A stretch of 64,000 nt of DNA from Pseudoalteromonas sp. UG3-2 (lineage in GTDB: Bacteria; Pseudomonadota; Gammaproteobacteria; Enterobacterales; Alteromonadaceae). Below the pieces are notes generated by a model that was not told where the DNA came from, ran no database searches, and saw nothing but the letters and a program-made list of their open reading frames with translations. A program made the position numbers and the translations under genes. This document shows, one piece after another, positions 27,101 through 37,787 of this stretch. The DNA lies in NCBI RefSeq assembly GCF_037120705.1, contig NZ_JAWLJU010000002.1, positions 1,426,001 to 1,490,000 on the forward strand. The letters run 5' to 3'. Each line of letters starts with the position of its first letter. The stretch's first letter is position 1.

Positions 27101-28471
27101 TTAAAAAAGCGCCTCGAGTGCTTCACTGAGACTTGAGACAGCAACAATTTCCATCCCTTCAATTGATTCTTTTGGTTTATTGGCCTTAGGTACAATAGCT
27201 CGCGTAAAGCCATGTTTTGAGGCCTCTCTTAAACGCTCTTGGCCACTGGGTACCGGGCGTATTTCACCGCCGAGGCCGACTTCGCCAAACACCACGAGTT
27301 GTCTATCGAGTGCTTGGTTTTTAAAACTCGATACTAACGCCGCGATTAACGCTAAGTCGGCACTGGTTTCAGATACTTTTACCCCGCCAACCACGTTAAC
27401 AAATACGTCTTGATCCGACACTTGTAAGCCGCCATGGCGATGTAACACCGCCAGCAGCATGGCTAAGCGGTTTTGCTCTAACCCCACCGTCACCCTTCTT
27501 GGGTTAGCCAGTTGCGAATAGTCCACCAGCGCCTGCACCTCTACCAATAAGGGTCGTGTGCCTTCCCAGATCACCATCACTAATGAACCAGGCGTTTGTG
27601 CCTCGCCGCGATTAAGGAAGATAGCCGATGGGTTGCTCACTTCTTTAAGGCCCTGCCCTGTCATGGCAAACACCCCTAGCTCGTTCACCGCGCCAAAGCG
27701 GTTTTTATTCCCTCTCAAGGTACGAAAACGGCTGTCGGTACTGCCTTCCAATAAAATAGAACAGTCAATACAGTGCTCCAGTACTTTTGGCCCTGCTAAG
27801 GTACCATCTTTCGTTACGTGACCAACCATAATAATGGCGACTTGGTTTTGCTTGGCAAAGCGCGTTAAATACGCTGCACTTTCACGTACTTGAGACACAC
27901 TTCCTGGCGCCGACTGGATATCGCTCATGTGCATCACTTGAATGGAGTCAATCACCATAATGCTGGGCTTTTCCCGCAATGCCAACTGACAAATGCTTTC
28001 GACGTTGGTTTCGGCTAGTGTTTTTAACTTATTGGTTGGCAAGCCTAAGCGATTGGCGCGCATGGCCACCTGCTGCAGCGATTCTTCACCGGTAACGTAT
28101 AAAGTGCCCATGGTTTCAGCCAAGCGGCACATGGTTTGTAGTAATACCGTACTTTTACCAGCACCTGGGCTACCACCGATGAGTATTGCGCTTCCTGGGA
28201 CAACGCCGCCGCCTAACACGCGGTCAAACTCTTTAAAGCCAGTAGAAAATCGCGGCAATTGCTCAAGGTTAACTTCATCCAGGGTTTGCACTTTTGCCTC
28301 GACCAAACCGGCGTATCCAGAGGTGGAACCGCCCTGAGGAGCTGTTTTCACTGAAGGTACACGAAACTCTGTGACCGTGTTCCAGGCTTTACATTCAGAA
28401 CATTGCCCTTGCCAACGGGCGAATTCCGCTCCACAATCACTGCATACAAATGCTGTTTTCTTTTTTGCCAT
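27101..28471 (-). CDS. radA: DNA repair protein RadA
   Basis: 456 residues, normal length. It has an N-terminal C4 zinc finger (CSDCGAEFARWQGQCSEC), a RecA-like ATPase with Walker A GGSPGAGKST, the family-specific KNRFG motif in LRGNKNRFGAVNE, and a Lon-like C-terminal domain with GEVGLGGEIRPV. RadA drives branch migration during recombination. It is followed by the DUF945-like gene on the same strand and faces the divergent PilZ gene across about 130 bases. Confidence 0.97.
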   Translation of the reverse strand: MAKKKTAFVCSDCGAEFARWQGQCSECKAWNTVTEFRVPSVKTAPQGGSTSGYAGLVEAKVQTLDEVNLEQLPRFSTGFKEFDRVLGGGVVPGSAILIGGSPGAGKSTVLLQTMCRLAETMGTLYVTGEESLQQVAMRANRLGLPTNKLKTLAETNVESICQLALREKPSIMVIDSIQVMHMSDIQSAPGSVSQVRESAAYLTRFAKQNQVAIIMVGHVTKDGTLAGPKVLEHCIDCSILLEGSTDSRFRTLRGNKNRFGAVNELGVFAMTGQGLKEVSNPSAIFLNRGEAQTPGSLVMVIWEGTRPLLVEVQALVDYSQLANPRRVTVGLEQNRLAMLLAVLHRHGGLQVSDQDVFVNVVGGVKVSETSADLALIAALVSSFKNQALDRQLVVFGEVGLGGEIRPVPSGQERLREASKHGFTRAIVPKANKPKESIEGMEIVAVSSLSEALEALF

Positions 28472-28530
28472 AAATTACAGGTATATATCTTGCTTAACCA
28501 ACACAATAGGTTAAGAATAAACTAATTAAG

Positions 28531-28555
28531 CGCCAATGTTGACATAATATTGGCG
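28531..28555. promoter_or_regulatory. Inverted repeat in the radA/PilZ divergent region
   Basis: CGCCAAT and ATTGGCG, 7-bp perfect arms 11 bases apart, about 45 bases before the PilZ start. A TTGACA hexamer lies between the arms. It could be an operator or a hairpin; no regulator can be named. Confidence 0.35.
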
Positions 28556-28599
28556 GTGACCCAACGGGTTGAATAAAAAGAGTGCTATAAAAACCGTTT

Positions 28600-31101
28600 A
28601 TGCCTGAAGATAGATTACAAAAATATCAACGCTTGATAGACGATTTAAAACAGGACCTTGGCGATCCTGCTTTTGAGCGCATATTTAAGCAACGTACCGC
28701 GGACCTTTCAAAGCCCGACCAATTCCTATTAAAAATGGAAATGTCGCGGCTGTCGCAGCCTGTGGCGCGTTTTATTGACTTGCGCGGTCAAGTGTCAGGC
28801 CAAGTAAAACCCTACGAATACGATGGCAAACAGCACTTTATGGACGATGTCGCCATTGGGGTGTTTGAACGCGAAGTGGCAAAGCATGGCGGCTATACCT
28901 TAGCGGTATACGAAGCCGTTATGAACACCGAAAATAACTACAAAGTAATGAAGCGCCAAGCTCAGGTGCGTGAACAAGAGCAAGAACAACAAGCCGATAA
29001 CCATAACTACACTAAGCTGGTTCGCTTTGCCTCGTATGAGAGCCGCTCTGAAGAGCGAATGAATTACTCCATAAAGATCACCGTCGAACTGGCAAAAAAT
29101 AGCCCCAAAGTTGCCGCAACCACGTCAGATATTTCCCTTAGCGGCGCTAAAATCAAGTTGCCAGTCAACCAAAAAGTGACTCCAGGGCAAGTAATCTCCA
29201 TTCGCTTAGTAGGGCTTGAGCAAGATTTTGAACTGGGATTAAAAGAAGGCATTCAATACGAAGTGGTGGCCGTTGAAAAAGGCACGGCCGATTATAACCA
29301 TGTACGCCTTAAGCGCACCTTTGTTGAGAAAAATCCAGGCTTTGATGACTTCCTAAATAGCTTTATTCACGGCAATAAGCGGCGTTACAAAGTCAACTTA
29401 GATAACACCCTCGATGCGGTAATTTGTAAAGGCTACGAACAATACTACTTGCCGCGAGTGTGTTCATTATTTGTTTTTATTAGCGAAAAACAAAAAGCGC
29501 TACTACCGACGATGGTATTAACCAATGAAAACAATGCGCCAGTGAGCTACTACTTTGAGGATGAGAAAAAGCACTCTTGTTTGTATTCGGTATTTAATCA
29601 TAAGCGCTTACAAAAGCTCATTGCACAGCCTAATGCCGTTAAAGAAGCCGTTTGCCATGTATTTACCCACTCAAGTGGTGGCAAAATTTACTTTTACTCA
29701 GCGCTTGAGCACGATCTTGAAGAGATGCAGCAACTTCGTGCGCTGTTCTTTGCCTTTGGCAGCAAAAAAGACAGCTGGCGCAGCTTTAAAGTACAACTTA
29801 TGCCCAGCCACCATGAAGACGCCTTTATCCCACTTTCGCTGCCAGCAAGTGCAGGTAAAAGTATAGAAAAGCTCAATAAGCGCCCCACGCCTCGGGTACA
29901 AGGCTTTATTCAGGATGTAAAATACCTGATGCTCCTTACCGACATCACCTGCAATTATGTTACCGAGCAATATCAAGAGCTAAGCTATGAGCCATCACTA
30001 GTAAACCAACTAAAGAAGTTTGGTCATGGCAAGGCCACCAACCCACCCGCCATTGAGCGGGTGGCGTTAGAGTATGTTAACTTAAGAGCACATCGACGCT
30101 ATTTATACAAAACCCATGTCACCGTGCACATTGATGGCTTAGGTAGCTTTAGTGGCAAGACCCGAGACTTTTCGGTGATGGGCCTGCAAGTCGAGTGCAA
30201 TGAGCCAGTGGACATTAGCAAAGGCGATACAATTCATTTAGATTTAGTAGATTTGCAGCGGCTCACGAAAAAGCATGACCTAACCAATTTGCGTTATGAA
30301 GTCATGGCAGTGAATAAAGCCAAGACCATTATCAACTTAAAAGTGCAAAAAATTGGCGATATGGATCACAGTGCGGTTTCGTTCTTTAAAGTATTGATTG
30401 ATAACAATAAGAATAAACTGGTTCCGTGTGAAGAAGCCCCCAAAATCCCAGGGTTATCGACGGCACTGCGTAATATGGTTACTAAGTCGGTGTGCCAATT
30501 CCCACTGTATTTACACAAGGAAACCGCCCACAATACCGTTGGTGCCATTGGCCAAGGGCTCTACCCTTCTTCTTTGCATCAGGTTTTGCATTCTTTTAGT
30601 AAAAATAACGACAACACTTTGGATGCTAAAGCAATTTTCCCTGAGCGCTTTGTCGAAGAGAAGTTAACCGAAGTGCTTAAAGGGCAATCGCGACAAGATA
30701 AACCATTAAAGTATTTTTTGTTTATTCGCTTCGACCCGCAAAAGAGCGATCAACATGAGGCAATCAAAGCGCAAGTTATTGCCGATGGCGAGTCGCTCGA
30801 TAGCTTGTATTTGTTTGCTAAAAAAGCCATGCGTCGAGATATTTTGTTTGTTTATCAGCTCTATGTGTCAAAGACGGGTCGTCCAGATATGGACTACCTA
30901 GCCAATGAACTGAAATACATCAGCCATTATGCCATTCACAAGGCAAAAGATTTAGAAGAGGCGTTGTGGGCCATTACTGGAGTGTGCGATTTGGTCGACG
31001 TCAGTGATTACATTGCCAGCAACATGAAAGTCGAAGACATTCTAGTGGAAGACATGGCGCAGCGAAAACAAGACTGGCTTGAGGCTAATTATAAGGGTTA
31101 G
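28600..31101 (+). CDS. Large protein with two PilZ domains
   Basis: 833 residues. A first PilZ domain lies near 148-235 (SEERMNYSIKITVEL then TSDISLSGAKIKL), a second near 490-575 (RAHRRYLYKTHVTVHI then TRDFSVMGLQVEC). Both keep the Arg-rich and D.S..G pieces used to bind cyclic di-GMP. The rest is unrecognised mixed alpha/beta sequence. There is no signal peptide or membrane helix, so it acts in the cytoplasm. As a c-di-GMP receptor it could link to surface attachment or type IV pilus control, but no partner is adjacent; it is divergent from radA and convergent with ampE. Confidence 0.85.
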   Translation: MPEDRLQKYQRLIDDLKQDLGDPAFERIFKQRTADLSKPDQFLLKMEMSRLSQPVARFIDLRGQVSGQVKPYEYDGKQHFMDDVAIGVFEREVAKHGGYTLAVYEAVMNTENNYKVMKRQAQVREQEQEQQADNHNYTKLVRFASYESRSEERMNYSIKITVELAKNSPKVAATTSDISLSGAKIKLPVNQKVTPGQVISIRLVGLEQDFELGLKEGIQYEVVAVEKGTADYNHVRLKRTFVEKNPGFDDFLNSFIHGNKRRYKVNLDNTLDAVICKGYEQYYLPRVCSLFVFISEKQKALLPTMVLTNENNAPVSYYFEDEKKHSCLYSVFNHKRLQKLIAQPNAVKEAVCHVFTHSSGGKIYFYSALEHDLEEMQQLRALFFAFGSKKDSWRSFKVQLMPSHHEDAFIPLSLPASAGKSIEKLNKRPTPRVQGFIQDVKYLMLLTDITCNYVTEQYQELSYEPSLVNQLKKFGHGKATNPPAIERVALEYVNLRAHRRYLYKTHVTVHIDGLGSFSGKTRDFSVMGLQVECNEPVDISKGDTIHLDLVDLQRLTKKHDLTNLRYEVMAVNKAKTIINLKVQKIGDMDHSAVSFFKVLIDNNKNKLVPCEEAPKIPGLSTALRNMVTKSVCQFPLYLHKETAHNTVGAIGQGLYPSSLHQVLHSFSKNNDNTLDAKAIFPERFVEEKLTEVLKGQSRQDKPLKYFLFIRFDPQKSDQHEAIKAQVIADGESLDSLYLFAKKAMRRDILFVYQLYVSKTGRPDMDYLANELKYISHYAIHKAKDLEEALWAITGVCDLVDVSDYIASNMKVEDILVEDMAQRKQDWLEANYKG

Positions 31102-31121
31102 CCTCCATGGCACATACGGCT

Positions 31122-31973
31122 TTACGCCACCCAACCAAATAGCGTCAGCACGGCAATAATCACCAAATAAAACAAAATGTTGCGTTTTACTAAACGCATC
31201 ATACAGCTGGCTTCAAAGGTGCAACCAAGAAATTGTTGCTCTATCTGCTCCGCCGCCAATGCGGTACTGGTGACCACTTTACGGTTTGTGGTTTTAAAAT
31301 CAAAGGCATACTTCAGCCAACACGAAGTGCCATTAGAAAAGTTTCCGATGATTAAAAAGCCGAAGCTAGCTATTCTGGCTGGCAACCAGTTTAACCAATA
31401 AAACAAGCGGCAAAATTGCTCTGCTAGGTGGCTAAATGCTGGCTGCTCTTGCTCTTGTTGCCAATGCACGATTTGCCTTACCATGGCATACAGCACCGCC
31501 CCCGGAGCGCCAAGGGCGACAAACCAGAAAATCACGCCGCAATAATGCTGAAAGTTAATCCATGCCAAGGTTTGACCAAAGGTCTCACCACCGGGTTCGT
31601 TTTCTAGCTTATCTTGGCCCATTTGCAGCGCGTACAGGGTAGCCGCTTCGTTATCACCACGAGTAAGAGCATTAAGGTAACCTTTATACAGTTTACGATA
31701 CTTGGCGCAGCCAAAGCACACCAACAACACCGTAATATTGACGGCAAACTGCCAAAACACAAAATCACTGATGCTATAAATAAGCGCTATCGCCAAGGCA
31801 GGTAACACCAGCCAAAACATGGTACCTAAAGGCGACCCTAATATCCCCTTTTTAGCCACCATGGATTGAGTGTTGGCTAAATAGCCTTGTAAGTAATGCT
31901 CGATTTGCCAATAGTTTGCTTTGGCGCCAAGTCGTTCAATAATCAGTGCAATAATAATGGATATTAAAATCAT
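31122..31973 (-). CDS. ampE: Regulatory membrane protein AmpE
   Basis: 283 residues with about four membrane segments (LISIIIALIIERLG at the start, MFWLVLPALAIALIYSIS, VNITVLLVCFGCA, and NILFYLVIIAVLTLFGWVA at the end). ANYWQIEHYLQGYL near 20-33 and RLFYWLNWLPARIASFGFLI near 188-207 are AmpE/CobD-like blocks. It lies 6 bases after ampD, as in enterobacteria. AmpE function is poorly known; it is associated with beta-lactamase induction and peptidoglycan sensing. Confidence 0.92.
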   Translation of the reverse strand: MILISIIIALIIERLGAKANYWQIEHYLQGYLANTQSMVAKKGILGSPLGTMFWLVLPALAIALIYSISDFVFWQFAVNITVLLVCFGCAKYRKLYKGYLNALTRGDNEAATLYALQMGQDKLENEPGGETFGQTLAWINFQHYCGVIFWFVALGAPGAVLYAMVRQIVHWQQEQEQPAFSHLAEQFCRLFYWLNWLPARIASFGFLIIGNFSNGTSCWLKYAFDFKTTNRKVVTSTALAAEQIEQQFLGCTFEASCMMRLVKRNILFYLVIIAVLTLFGWVA

Positions 31974-31979
31974 AGCCGC

Positions 31980-32576
31980 TTAGCTCTCATGGTGTTGTAA
32001 CAAGGTGAAGTAATGCTGCCAATCAAATGCAGGCCCGGGGTCGGTTTTGCGTCCGGGTGCTATATCACAGTGCCCCACAATACGCTCTTTGCTAATCGTT
32101 GGGTAGTGCTGCTGCAGCCAAGCCGTAACCCGCACTAAGCTTTGATACTGCTGCGCGGTGTAGGCAAAGGTGTCGGTGCCTTCCATCTCAATGCCAATAG
32201 CAAAGTCATTGCACCGCGTTCGGCCCTGAAATTCAGATACTCCAGCATGCCAAGCCCGTGCGCTAAAAGGCACATATTGCGTAATGCTGCCATCACGGCG
32301 AATAACACAATGGGCAGAAACCCGAACGCCTGCCAAATCGGTAAAACTAGGGTGTGCCTGACAATCGATAACGCCCATAAACAGGTCATCAATATAAGGT
32401 GTACCAAAACACCCCGCCGGCAAGGAGATATTGTGGATCACCAGCAAGTCTACCGCGCAGCCTTCGGGGCGCGCATCATAATGTGGAGAATTTTTTTGCT
32501 CTGCAAAAGGAAGCCAATGCAATGTATTAGTCCCAAGCGCTAAATTTGGTTTTAGTATAAAGGTAAAGAACACCAA
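31980..32576 (-). CDS. ampD: N-acetylmuramyl-L-alanine amidase AmpD
   Basis: Up to 198 residues. It cleaves anhydromuropeptides in the cytoplasm during wall recycling. Zinc ligands are seen in LLVIHNISLP and in GHCDIAPGRKTDPGPAFDW; RVSAHCVIRRDG and ARAWHAGVSEFQGR are conserved blocks. No ATG lies at the front: the frame opens with TTG 32576 or GTG 32573, and a TTG further in would give a length closer to the E. coli protein, so the true start is uncertain. It heads the ampD-ampE pair and is divergent from nadC, as in many gammaproteobacteria. Confidence 0.93.
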   Translation of the reverse strand: MVFFTFILKPNLALGTNTLHWLPFAEQKNSPHYDARPEGCAVDLLVIHNISLPAGCFGTPYIDDLFMGVIDCQAHPSFTDLAGVRVSAHCVIRRDGSITQYVPFSARAWHAGVSEFQGRTRCNDFAIGIEMEGTDTFAYTAQQYQSLVRVTAWLQQHYPTISKERIVGHCDIAPGRKTDPGPAFDWQHYFTLLQHHES

Positions 32577-32681
32577 AAAATAGCCACTGTCATGGACTTA
32601 AGCGCTTATAAACAGAGAAATAAATCGCCAAAGGCATAGTACCAGCCCCATAGCACACTGCTCCAACCACTTTGGCTTGTT

Positions 32682-32847
32682 AGCGCTGCATAAAGCTGCG
32701 CCTACAGCAGGCTTTCACCAATGTCGTAGAATGTAAGGCGCGGGTTTACCCCGCGATATTTATGGCCAAAAGCGCTGCATAAAGCAGCGCCTACAACAGG
32801 CCTTTGCCAATATCATAGAATGTAGGCGCGGGTTTACCCCGCGATAT
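32682..32847. repeat. REP array 4 between ampD and nadC
   Basis: Two REP pairs: GCGCTGC/GCAGCGC stem, then GCGGG/CCCGC stem, repeated about every 78 bases. The first copy has drifted (AAGCTGCGCC instead of AAGCAGCGCC). Unlike the other arrays it lies between two divergent genes, so on their 5' sides. The remaining parts of the 32577-32978 gap hold only the two promoters. Confidence 0.85.
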
Positions 32848-32966
32848 AGTAAAAGTTTACAATAACGACCCAAAAACACCATCCAGCTCAATATAAATAA
32901 TCCCGCAGTCACAGCAATTGTGCTCAACAGCAAACCCGCGTAAAATTCGCCCCAGTAGCCAACTAA

Positions 32967-33821
<855 letters not shown>

Positions 33822-34358
33822 TCAAGCAAATCTTAAAGAGGTACAACTATATTGTGCCTCTCGCCAACTTGCCCTAGTGCAAATACACTGAGTGTAAGCC
33901 CGTGTAATCTAGAAATATTCCCTAATTGATTGACAAAAAGCGATAAAAAACGTTAAATACGACAAAAGAATGAGAGTGTAACAACTTTTTAATGTTCTCT
34001 TTCCTTCTCGTCGCAGTAGCAATGCTTTGGCGTTAAGAAAAAACATCGGCTTATTTGAGCTTGCACAACTTATTCAATGATTTATTAGTCATTCTGGATT
34101 GCCAAGCTCAGCGGTTACAATTAAAGTAAATGTTAATAGTGACCTGAAAGAAAAGTTTAGTGCTACACTTTATTTTAGTTGATTAGGGACTGGTCACATT
34201 TTAGTAAGTCTGGTTTTAATAGTGACTAAGGAGGCCTACTGGCTTTAGCCGCAGCCTAACTTCATGATTAAACAGCTTACGTTTTATTGCTAATGGTTTA
34301 ATAAACGCTTAACGTAACCTTGCTATGTTAAGCCACTTATAATTTTAGGAGAGACATC
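33822..34358 (+). promoter_or_regulatory. Long pilA leader with repeats
   Basis: 537 bases without a gene. Features seen: a strong sigma-70-like promoter at 33930-33958; perfect 8-bp inverted arms TGAGCTTG (34056-34063) and CAAGCTCA (34103-34110); an 11-bp direct repeat TTAATAGTGAC at 34133-34143 and 34216-34226; and GTGACC/GGTCAC arms near 34139 and 34191. I find no clear sigma-54 TGGCAC-TTGC pair of the kind PilR uses. Confidence 0.5.
33930..33958 (+). promoter_or_regulatory. Sigma-70-type promoter, TTGACA-N17-TTAAAT
   Basis: TTGACA at 33930-33935 and TTAAAT at 33953-33958 with the ideal 17-base spacer. It lies about 400 bases before pilA, so it would produce a long leader RNA or a separate small transcript. 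Confidence 0.5.
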
Positions 34359-34799
34359 ATGACTCAAAGAAAACAGGGTGGTTTTACCCTAATCGAACTA
34401 ATGATTGTGGTTGCAATTATCGGTATTCTTGCAGCAGTGGCATTGCCTCAGTATCAAGATTATGTGGCTCGCTCACAAGCTTCTGAGTCCGCAGCTTTAG
34501 CTGGTAGTGCTAAAACTGCGATCGCCGAGTACCATCAGATAAACGGTTCATACCCTACGGATTCTACTTCACCATCACTTACAGATCTGACAGCTACGGG
34601 TACTTACGGAGAACTGACTGCATCAGCCGAAGGAGTCTTGCTTTATACATTTGGCTCAAACGTAGCTAGCACTGTAAGTGGGAAAAAAGTTAGATTTGCT
34701 CCGGATATTGATGACAATACATTTAAATGGACTTGTACAACAGACTTAGCTCAAGAGCATGCACCACAGAACTGCACTGGTGGAGCAACCATTAACTAA
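34359..34799 (+). CDS. pilA: Type IV major pilin PilA
   Basis: 146 residues. Type III signal MTQRKQGG is cut by PilD before [20 protein letters not shown], leaving an N-terminal Phe and Glu at position 5 for assembly. A hydrophobic helix follows, then a globular head of about 110 residues. Two cysteines near the C-terminus (KWTCTTD and PQNCTGG) form the usual D-loop. It forms the pilus shaft for twitching, adhesion and DNA uptake. It has a GGAGAG ribosome site and a terminator directly after it, so it is made in excess over pilC. Confidence 0.96.
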   Translation: MTQRKQGGFTLIELMIVVAIIGILAAVALPQYQDYVARSQASESAALAGSAKTAIAEYHQINGSYPTDSTSPSLTDLTATGTYGELTASAEGVLLYTFGSNVASTVSGKKVRFAPDIDDNTFKWTCTTDLAQEHAPQNCTGGATIN

Positions 34800-34804
34800 C
34801 AAAT

Positions 34805-34826
34805 AAAGGCAGCTATGCTGCCTTTT
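34805..34826 (+). terminator. Terminator after pilA
   Basis: AAAGGCAGC / GCTGCCTTTT stem with a TAT loop and a short T tract. It contains the ATG that an over-long pilC frame would use, which argues that pilC starts at 34839 instead. Confidence 0.85.
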
Positions 34827-34838
34827 AGACTAATTATT

Positions 34839-36056
34839 ATGAATCAAAAAAGCTTAGAAACTTTTGTTTGGTCTGGCTTTAATAACCGAGGAAAAAAACT
34901 TGATGGTGAAATAACCGGCCAGAGTATTGCTTTGGTTAAAGCTCAACTTCGCAAACAAGGTATTACTCCTTCAAAGGTAAAGCGTAAGCCAAAGCCATTA
35001 TTTAGTTTCTCTGGTAAGCAAAAAATCACCTCTGGCGATATCGCCACCACCACACGTCAAATTGCTACCATGCTGATGGCAGGTGTTTCTTTAGTACAAA
35101 CACTGGAAATGCTAGCCCGTGGTATTAAAAATAAAAGCCTTTCTAAGCTTATTGAAAGTATTGCTGACGAAGTAAAAGCGGGTCAACCGTTGGCCAAATC
35201 ACTTCGAGCTTATCCGCGCTACTTTGATGAACTTTATTGCGACCTGGTTCATTCAGGTGAGCAGTCGGGTGCGCTGGATACCATTTTTGACCGCGTTGCC
35301 CTGTATAAAGAAAAAACCGAGGCGCTTAAGTCCAAAATAAAAAAAGCGATGTTCTACCCCATTGCTGTGCTTACCGTGGCGCTGATTGTTACTGCCATTC
35401 TACTTATTTTTGTGGTACCGCAATTCCAAGATATTTTTGCAGGCTTTGGTGCTGAGCTCCCCGCCTTTACCCTTATGGTCATTGCCATTTCTGAGTTTTT
35501 GCAAGAATACTGGTGGGTGTTTGTATTAGGCCTTGGCCTTGCTGGTTACACCTACAAAGAACTGTTAATACGAAGCTCCGGCGTTAAACATTTTAATGAT
35601 CGCATGATTTTAAAGCTTCCGGTAATTGGCGAAATATTGAAAAAAGCGGCGGTTGCTCGTTATGCTCGTACCTTGTCTACCACCTTTGCTGCAGGTGTGC
35701 CATTGGGTGATGCTCTTGACTCTGCAGCCGGCGCCTCGGGTAATGTCATTTATAAAAATGCCATTCGTGAAATTAAAGCCGAGGTAAATGCTGGTAATCA
35801 AATGCACTGGGCCATGCATAATACCCGAGTGTTCCCCGATATGGTGGTGCAAATGGTGTCAATTGGTGAAGAGTCTGGGGCCATTGATTCCATGCTGTCT
35901 AAAGTGGCAAATATTTACGAGCAAGAAGTGGACGATGCCGTAGATGGCCTTTCGAGCCTTCTTGAACCCTTGATTATGGTAGTGCTTGGGGTGCTGATCG
36001 GTGGCCTTATTATTGCCATGTACTTGCCTATTTTCCAACTGGGGCAAGTGGTTTAA
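34839..36056 (+). CDS. pilC: Type IV pilus inner membrane platform protein PilC
   Basis: 405 residues from ATG 34839; an earlier ATG at 34815 lies inside the pilA terminator and is rejected. Two GspF/T2SF domains are seen (TTRQIATMLMAGVSLVQTLE near 70 and AVARYARTLSTTFAAGVPLG near 275), with membrane segments near 172-200, 215-235 and 375-400. It is the inner-membrane platform on which PilB and PilT act. pilB, which normally comes before it, is absent here and found after coaE. The pilA terminator suggests that it is expressed by readthrough. Confidence 0.95.
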   Translation: MNQKSLETFVWSGFNNRGKKLDGEITGQSIALVKAQLRKQGITPSKVKRKPKPLFSFSGKQKITSGDIATTTRQIATMLMAGVSLVQTLEMLARGIKNKSLSKLIESIADEVKAGQPLAKSLRAYPRYFDELYCDLVHSGEQSGALDTIFDRVALYKEKTEALKSKIKKAMFYPIAVLTVALIVTAILLIFVVPQFQDIFAGFGAELPAFTLMVIAISEFLQEYWWVFVLGLGLAGYTYKELLIRSSGVKHFNDRMILKLPVIGEILKKAAVARYARTLSTTFAAGVPLGDALDSAAGASGNVIYKNAIREIKAEVNAGNQMHWAMHNTRVFPDMVVQMVSIGEESGAIDSMLSKVANIYEQEVDDAVDGLSSLLEPLIMVVLGVLIGGLIIAMYLPIFQLGQVV

Positions 36057-36162
36057 CACAAATTGCAGAGTGTATTCTCGCGCTCTGTAACTAAATAATG
36101 TGGTAGTATCTCCACTCATTTTTAATCAAGTACACGCCTAAAAATCAAAATAAGAATATCCT

Positions 36163-37044
36163 ATGCAAGATGTAATCGAATTAATGCAAACTCAAACGTG
36201 GTACTGGTTATTAACCGTGGGCTTAGTCAGTGTGTGTATTGGTAGCTTTTTAAATGTGGTGATTTTACGCCTGCCTAAAATGATGAAAAGTAACTGGCAG
36301 AGTGAATGCCGTGTTTTACTTGAAGACGAACTAGCCGCCCCTGAAAACACACCAACAGCAGCCTTTAATTTAGTTACCCCACGCTCACACTGCCCTAGCT
36401 GTAAAACGCCCATCAAAGCTTGGCAAAATATTCCTTTAATTAGCTGGCTATTGCTTAAAGGCAAATGCAAACACTGCCAAGCGCGCATATCAGTGCGTTA
36501 CCCGTTAGTAGAGCTCACCACCATGGTGTTATCAACTTGGGTGGCATGGCGTTTTGGTGCCACCGCTGAAGCGCTTTTGTATATTGTGATTACTTGGATA
36601 CTGGTTGCTCTAACGGTCATTGATATTGATGAAATGCTACTGCCAGATCAGCTAACGCTACCAACCCTGTGGCTAGTGCTTATTGCTAGTACCATGGGCA
36701 TAGGTGTTGCACCTGAGCTTGCCATTATTGGCGCGGCAGTGGGCTATTTAAGCTTATGGAGCGTATATTGGCTATTTAAGTTACTCACAGGCAAAGAGGG
36801 CATGGGCTATGGCGACTTTAAGTTACTGGCCATTTTTGGCGCCTTAATGGGTTGGCAAGCCATACTCACTATTATTCTTCTTTCCAGTTTAGTGGGCGCC
36901 ATTATCGGTTCAATTCAGTTGAGCGTACAAGGCAAAGACAAAGCTACCCCTATTCCATTTGGCCCATACTTGGCCATCGCTGGCTGGATAACCCTGATGT
37001 ATGGTGAGCAGTTGCAGCTTTGGTACGTCAATTTAATTATGTAG
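36163..37044 (+). CDS. pilD: Prepilin peptidase/N-methylase PilD
   Basis: 293 residues, about eight membrane segments. The N-terminal methylase part holds GSFLNVVILRLPKMM and two CxxC pairs (CPSCKTP and CKHCQAR) that bind zinc. The aspartyl protease residues are in VIDIDEMLLPD and GMGYGDFKLLA. It cuts and methylates pilins such as PilA. It lies between pilC and coaE, 6 bases before coaE. Confidence 0.97.
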   Translation: MQDVIELMQTQTWYWLLTVGLVSVCIGSFLNVVILRLPKMMKSNWQSECRVLLEDELAAPENTPTAAFNLVTPRSHCPSCKTPIKAWQNIPLISWLLLKGKCKHCQARISVRYPLVELTTMVLSTWVAWRFGATAEALLYIVITWILVALTVIDIDEMLLPDQLTLPTLWLVLIASTMGIGVAPELAIIGAAVGYLSLWSVYWLFKLLTGKEGMGYGDFKLLAIFGALMGWQAILTIILLSSLVGAIIGSIQLSVQGKDKATPIPFGPYLAIAGWITLMYGEQLQLWYVNLIM

Positions 37045-37050
37045 AAGCAA

Positions 37051-37677
37051 ATGTTAGAAACAAATAATTGGATTTTAGGGCTCACCGGTGGTATTGGCGC
37101 CGGCAAAACCGCCGTTAGCGACTATTTGGCTCAACAAGGTATTGTGATTGTGGATGCCGATGTTGTGGCAAGAGAAGTGGTCGAGCCCGGCAGCGAAGCA
37201 CTTGAAGCGATTAAAGCCGAGTTTGGTGAGCAAGTTATTCAAGCCGATGGCGGCTTAAATAGAGCCAAGCTAAGACAGCTTATTTTTGCCGACGACAATA
37301 AAAAGCGATGGCTTAATAACTTACTCCACCCGCGTATTCGAGAAAGTTTACTTAGTCAGTTACAACAGGCTAACAGCGAGTACGTGGTGCTCTCGGCGCC
37401 TTTGTTGTTTGAAAATGGTCTAGAAAAATATTGTGATGCCACTTTACTTGTCGATGTGCCGGTGGCTGTGCAAATATCTCGCACCAGCTCGCGCGATGGC
37501 GTTGATAAAACGCAAGTCGAGAGCATTATCGCCGCGCAAATGAGTCGTGAAGAAAAGCAGCAAAAAGCGGATTACATCCTTAATAACGACCGTGAACTGA
37601 CACAAACCTTGGCGGAGCTTGAGCAACTAAATAAAAAATTCAAGACACTGGCAAAAGCAAAAAGCAATACTTTATAA
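37051..37677 (+). CDS. coaE: Dephospho-CoA kinase
   Basis: 208 residues. It performs the last step of coenzyme A synthesis. The P-loop is GLTGGIGAGKT at residues 10-20; DADVVAREVVEPG, HPRIRE and APLLFENGLEKYCD are conserved. It follows pilD by 6 bases, the usual arrangement in gammaproteobacteria. The usual downstream zapD is not present; pilB and then yacG follow. Confidence 0.96.
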   Translation: MLETNNWILGLTGGIGAGKTAVSDYLAQQGIVIVDADVVAREVVEPGSEALEAIKAEFGEQVIQADGGLNRAKLRQLIFADDNKKRWLNNLLHPRIRESLLSQLQQANSEYVVLSAPLLFENGLEKYCDATLLVDVPVAVQISRTSSRDGVDKTQVESIIAAQMSREEKQQKADYILNNDRELTQTLAELEQLNKKFKTLAKAKSNTL

Positions 37678-37787
37678 TGATCTTGCCAGCATGGCCGATA
37701 ACCAGAAAAGCCGCTAACAAACTTGGCATATCGCCAACTTAATGATAAACATTGATATTACACTCGGTGTAAAGGCAAAGAGGTATT

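Noticed and set aside
34815..34838. Earlier pilC start at 34815
   Set aside because: This ATG lies in the loop of the pilA terminator and gives eight unconserved residues; ATG 34839 is the better start.
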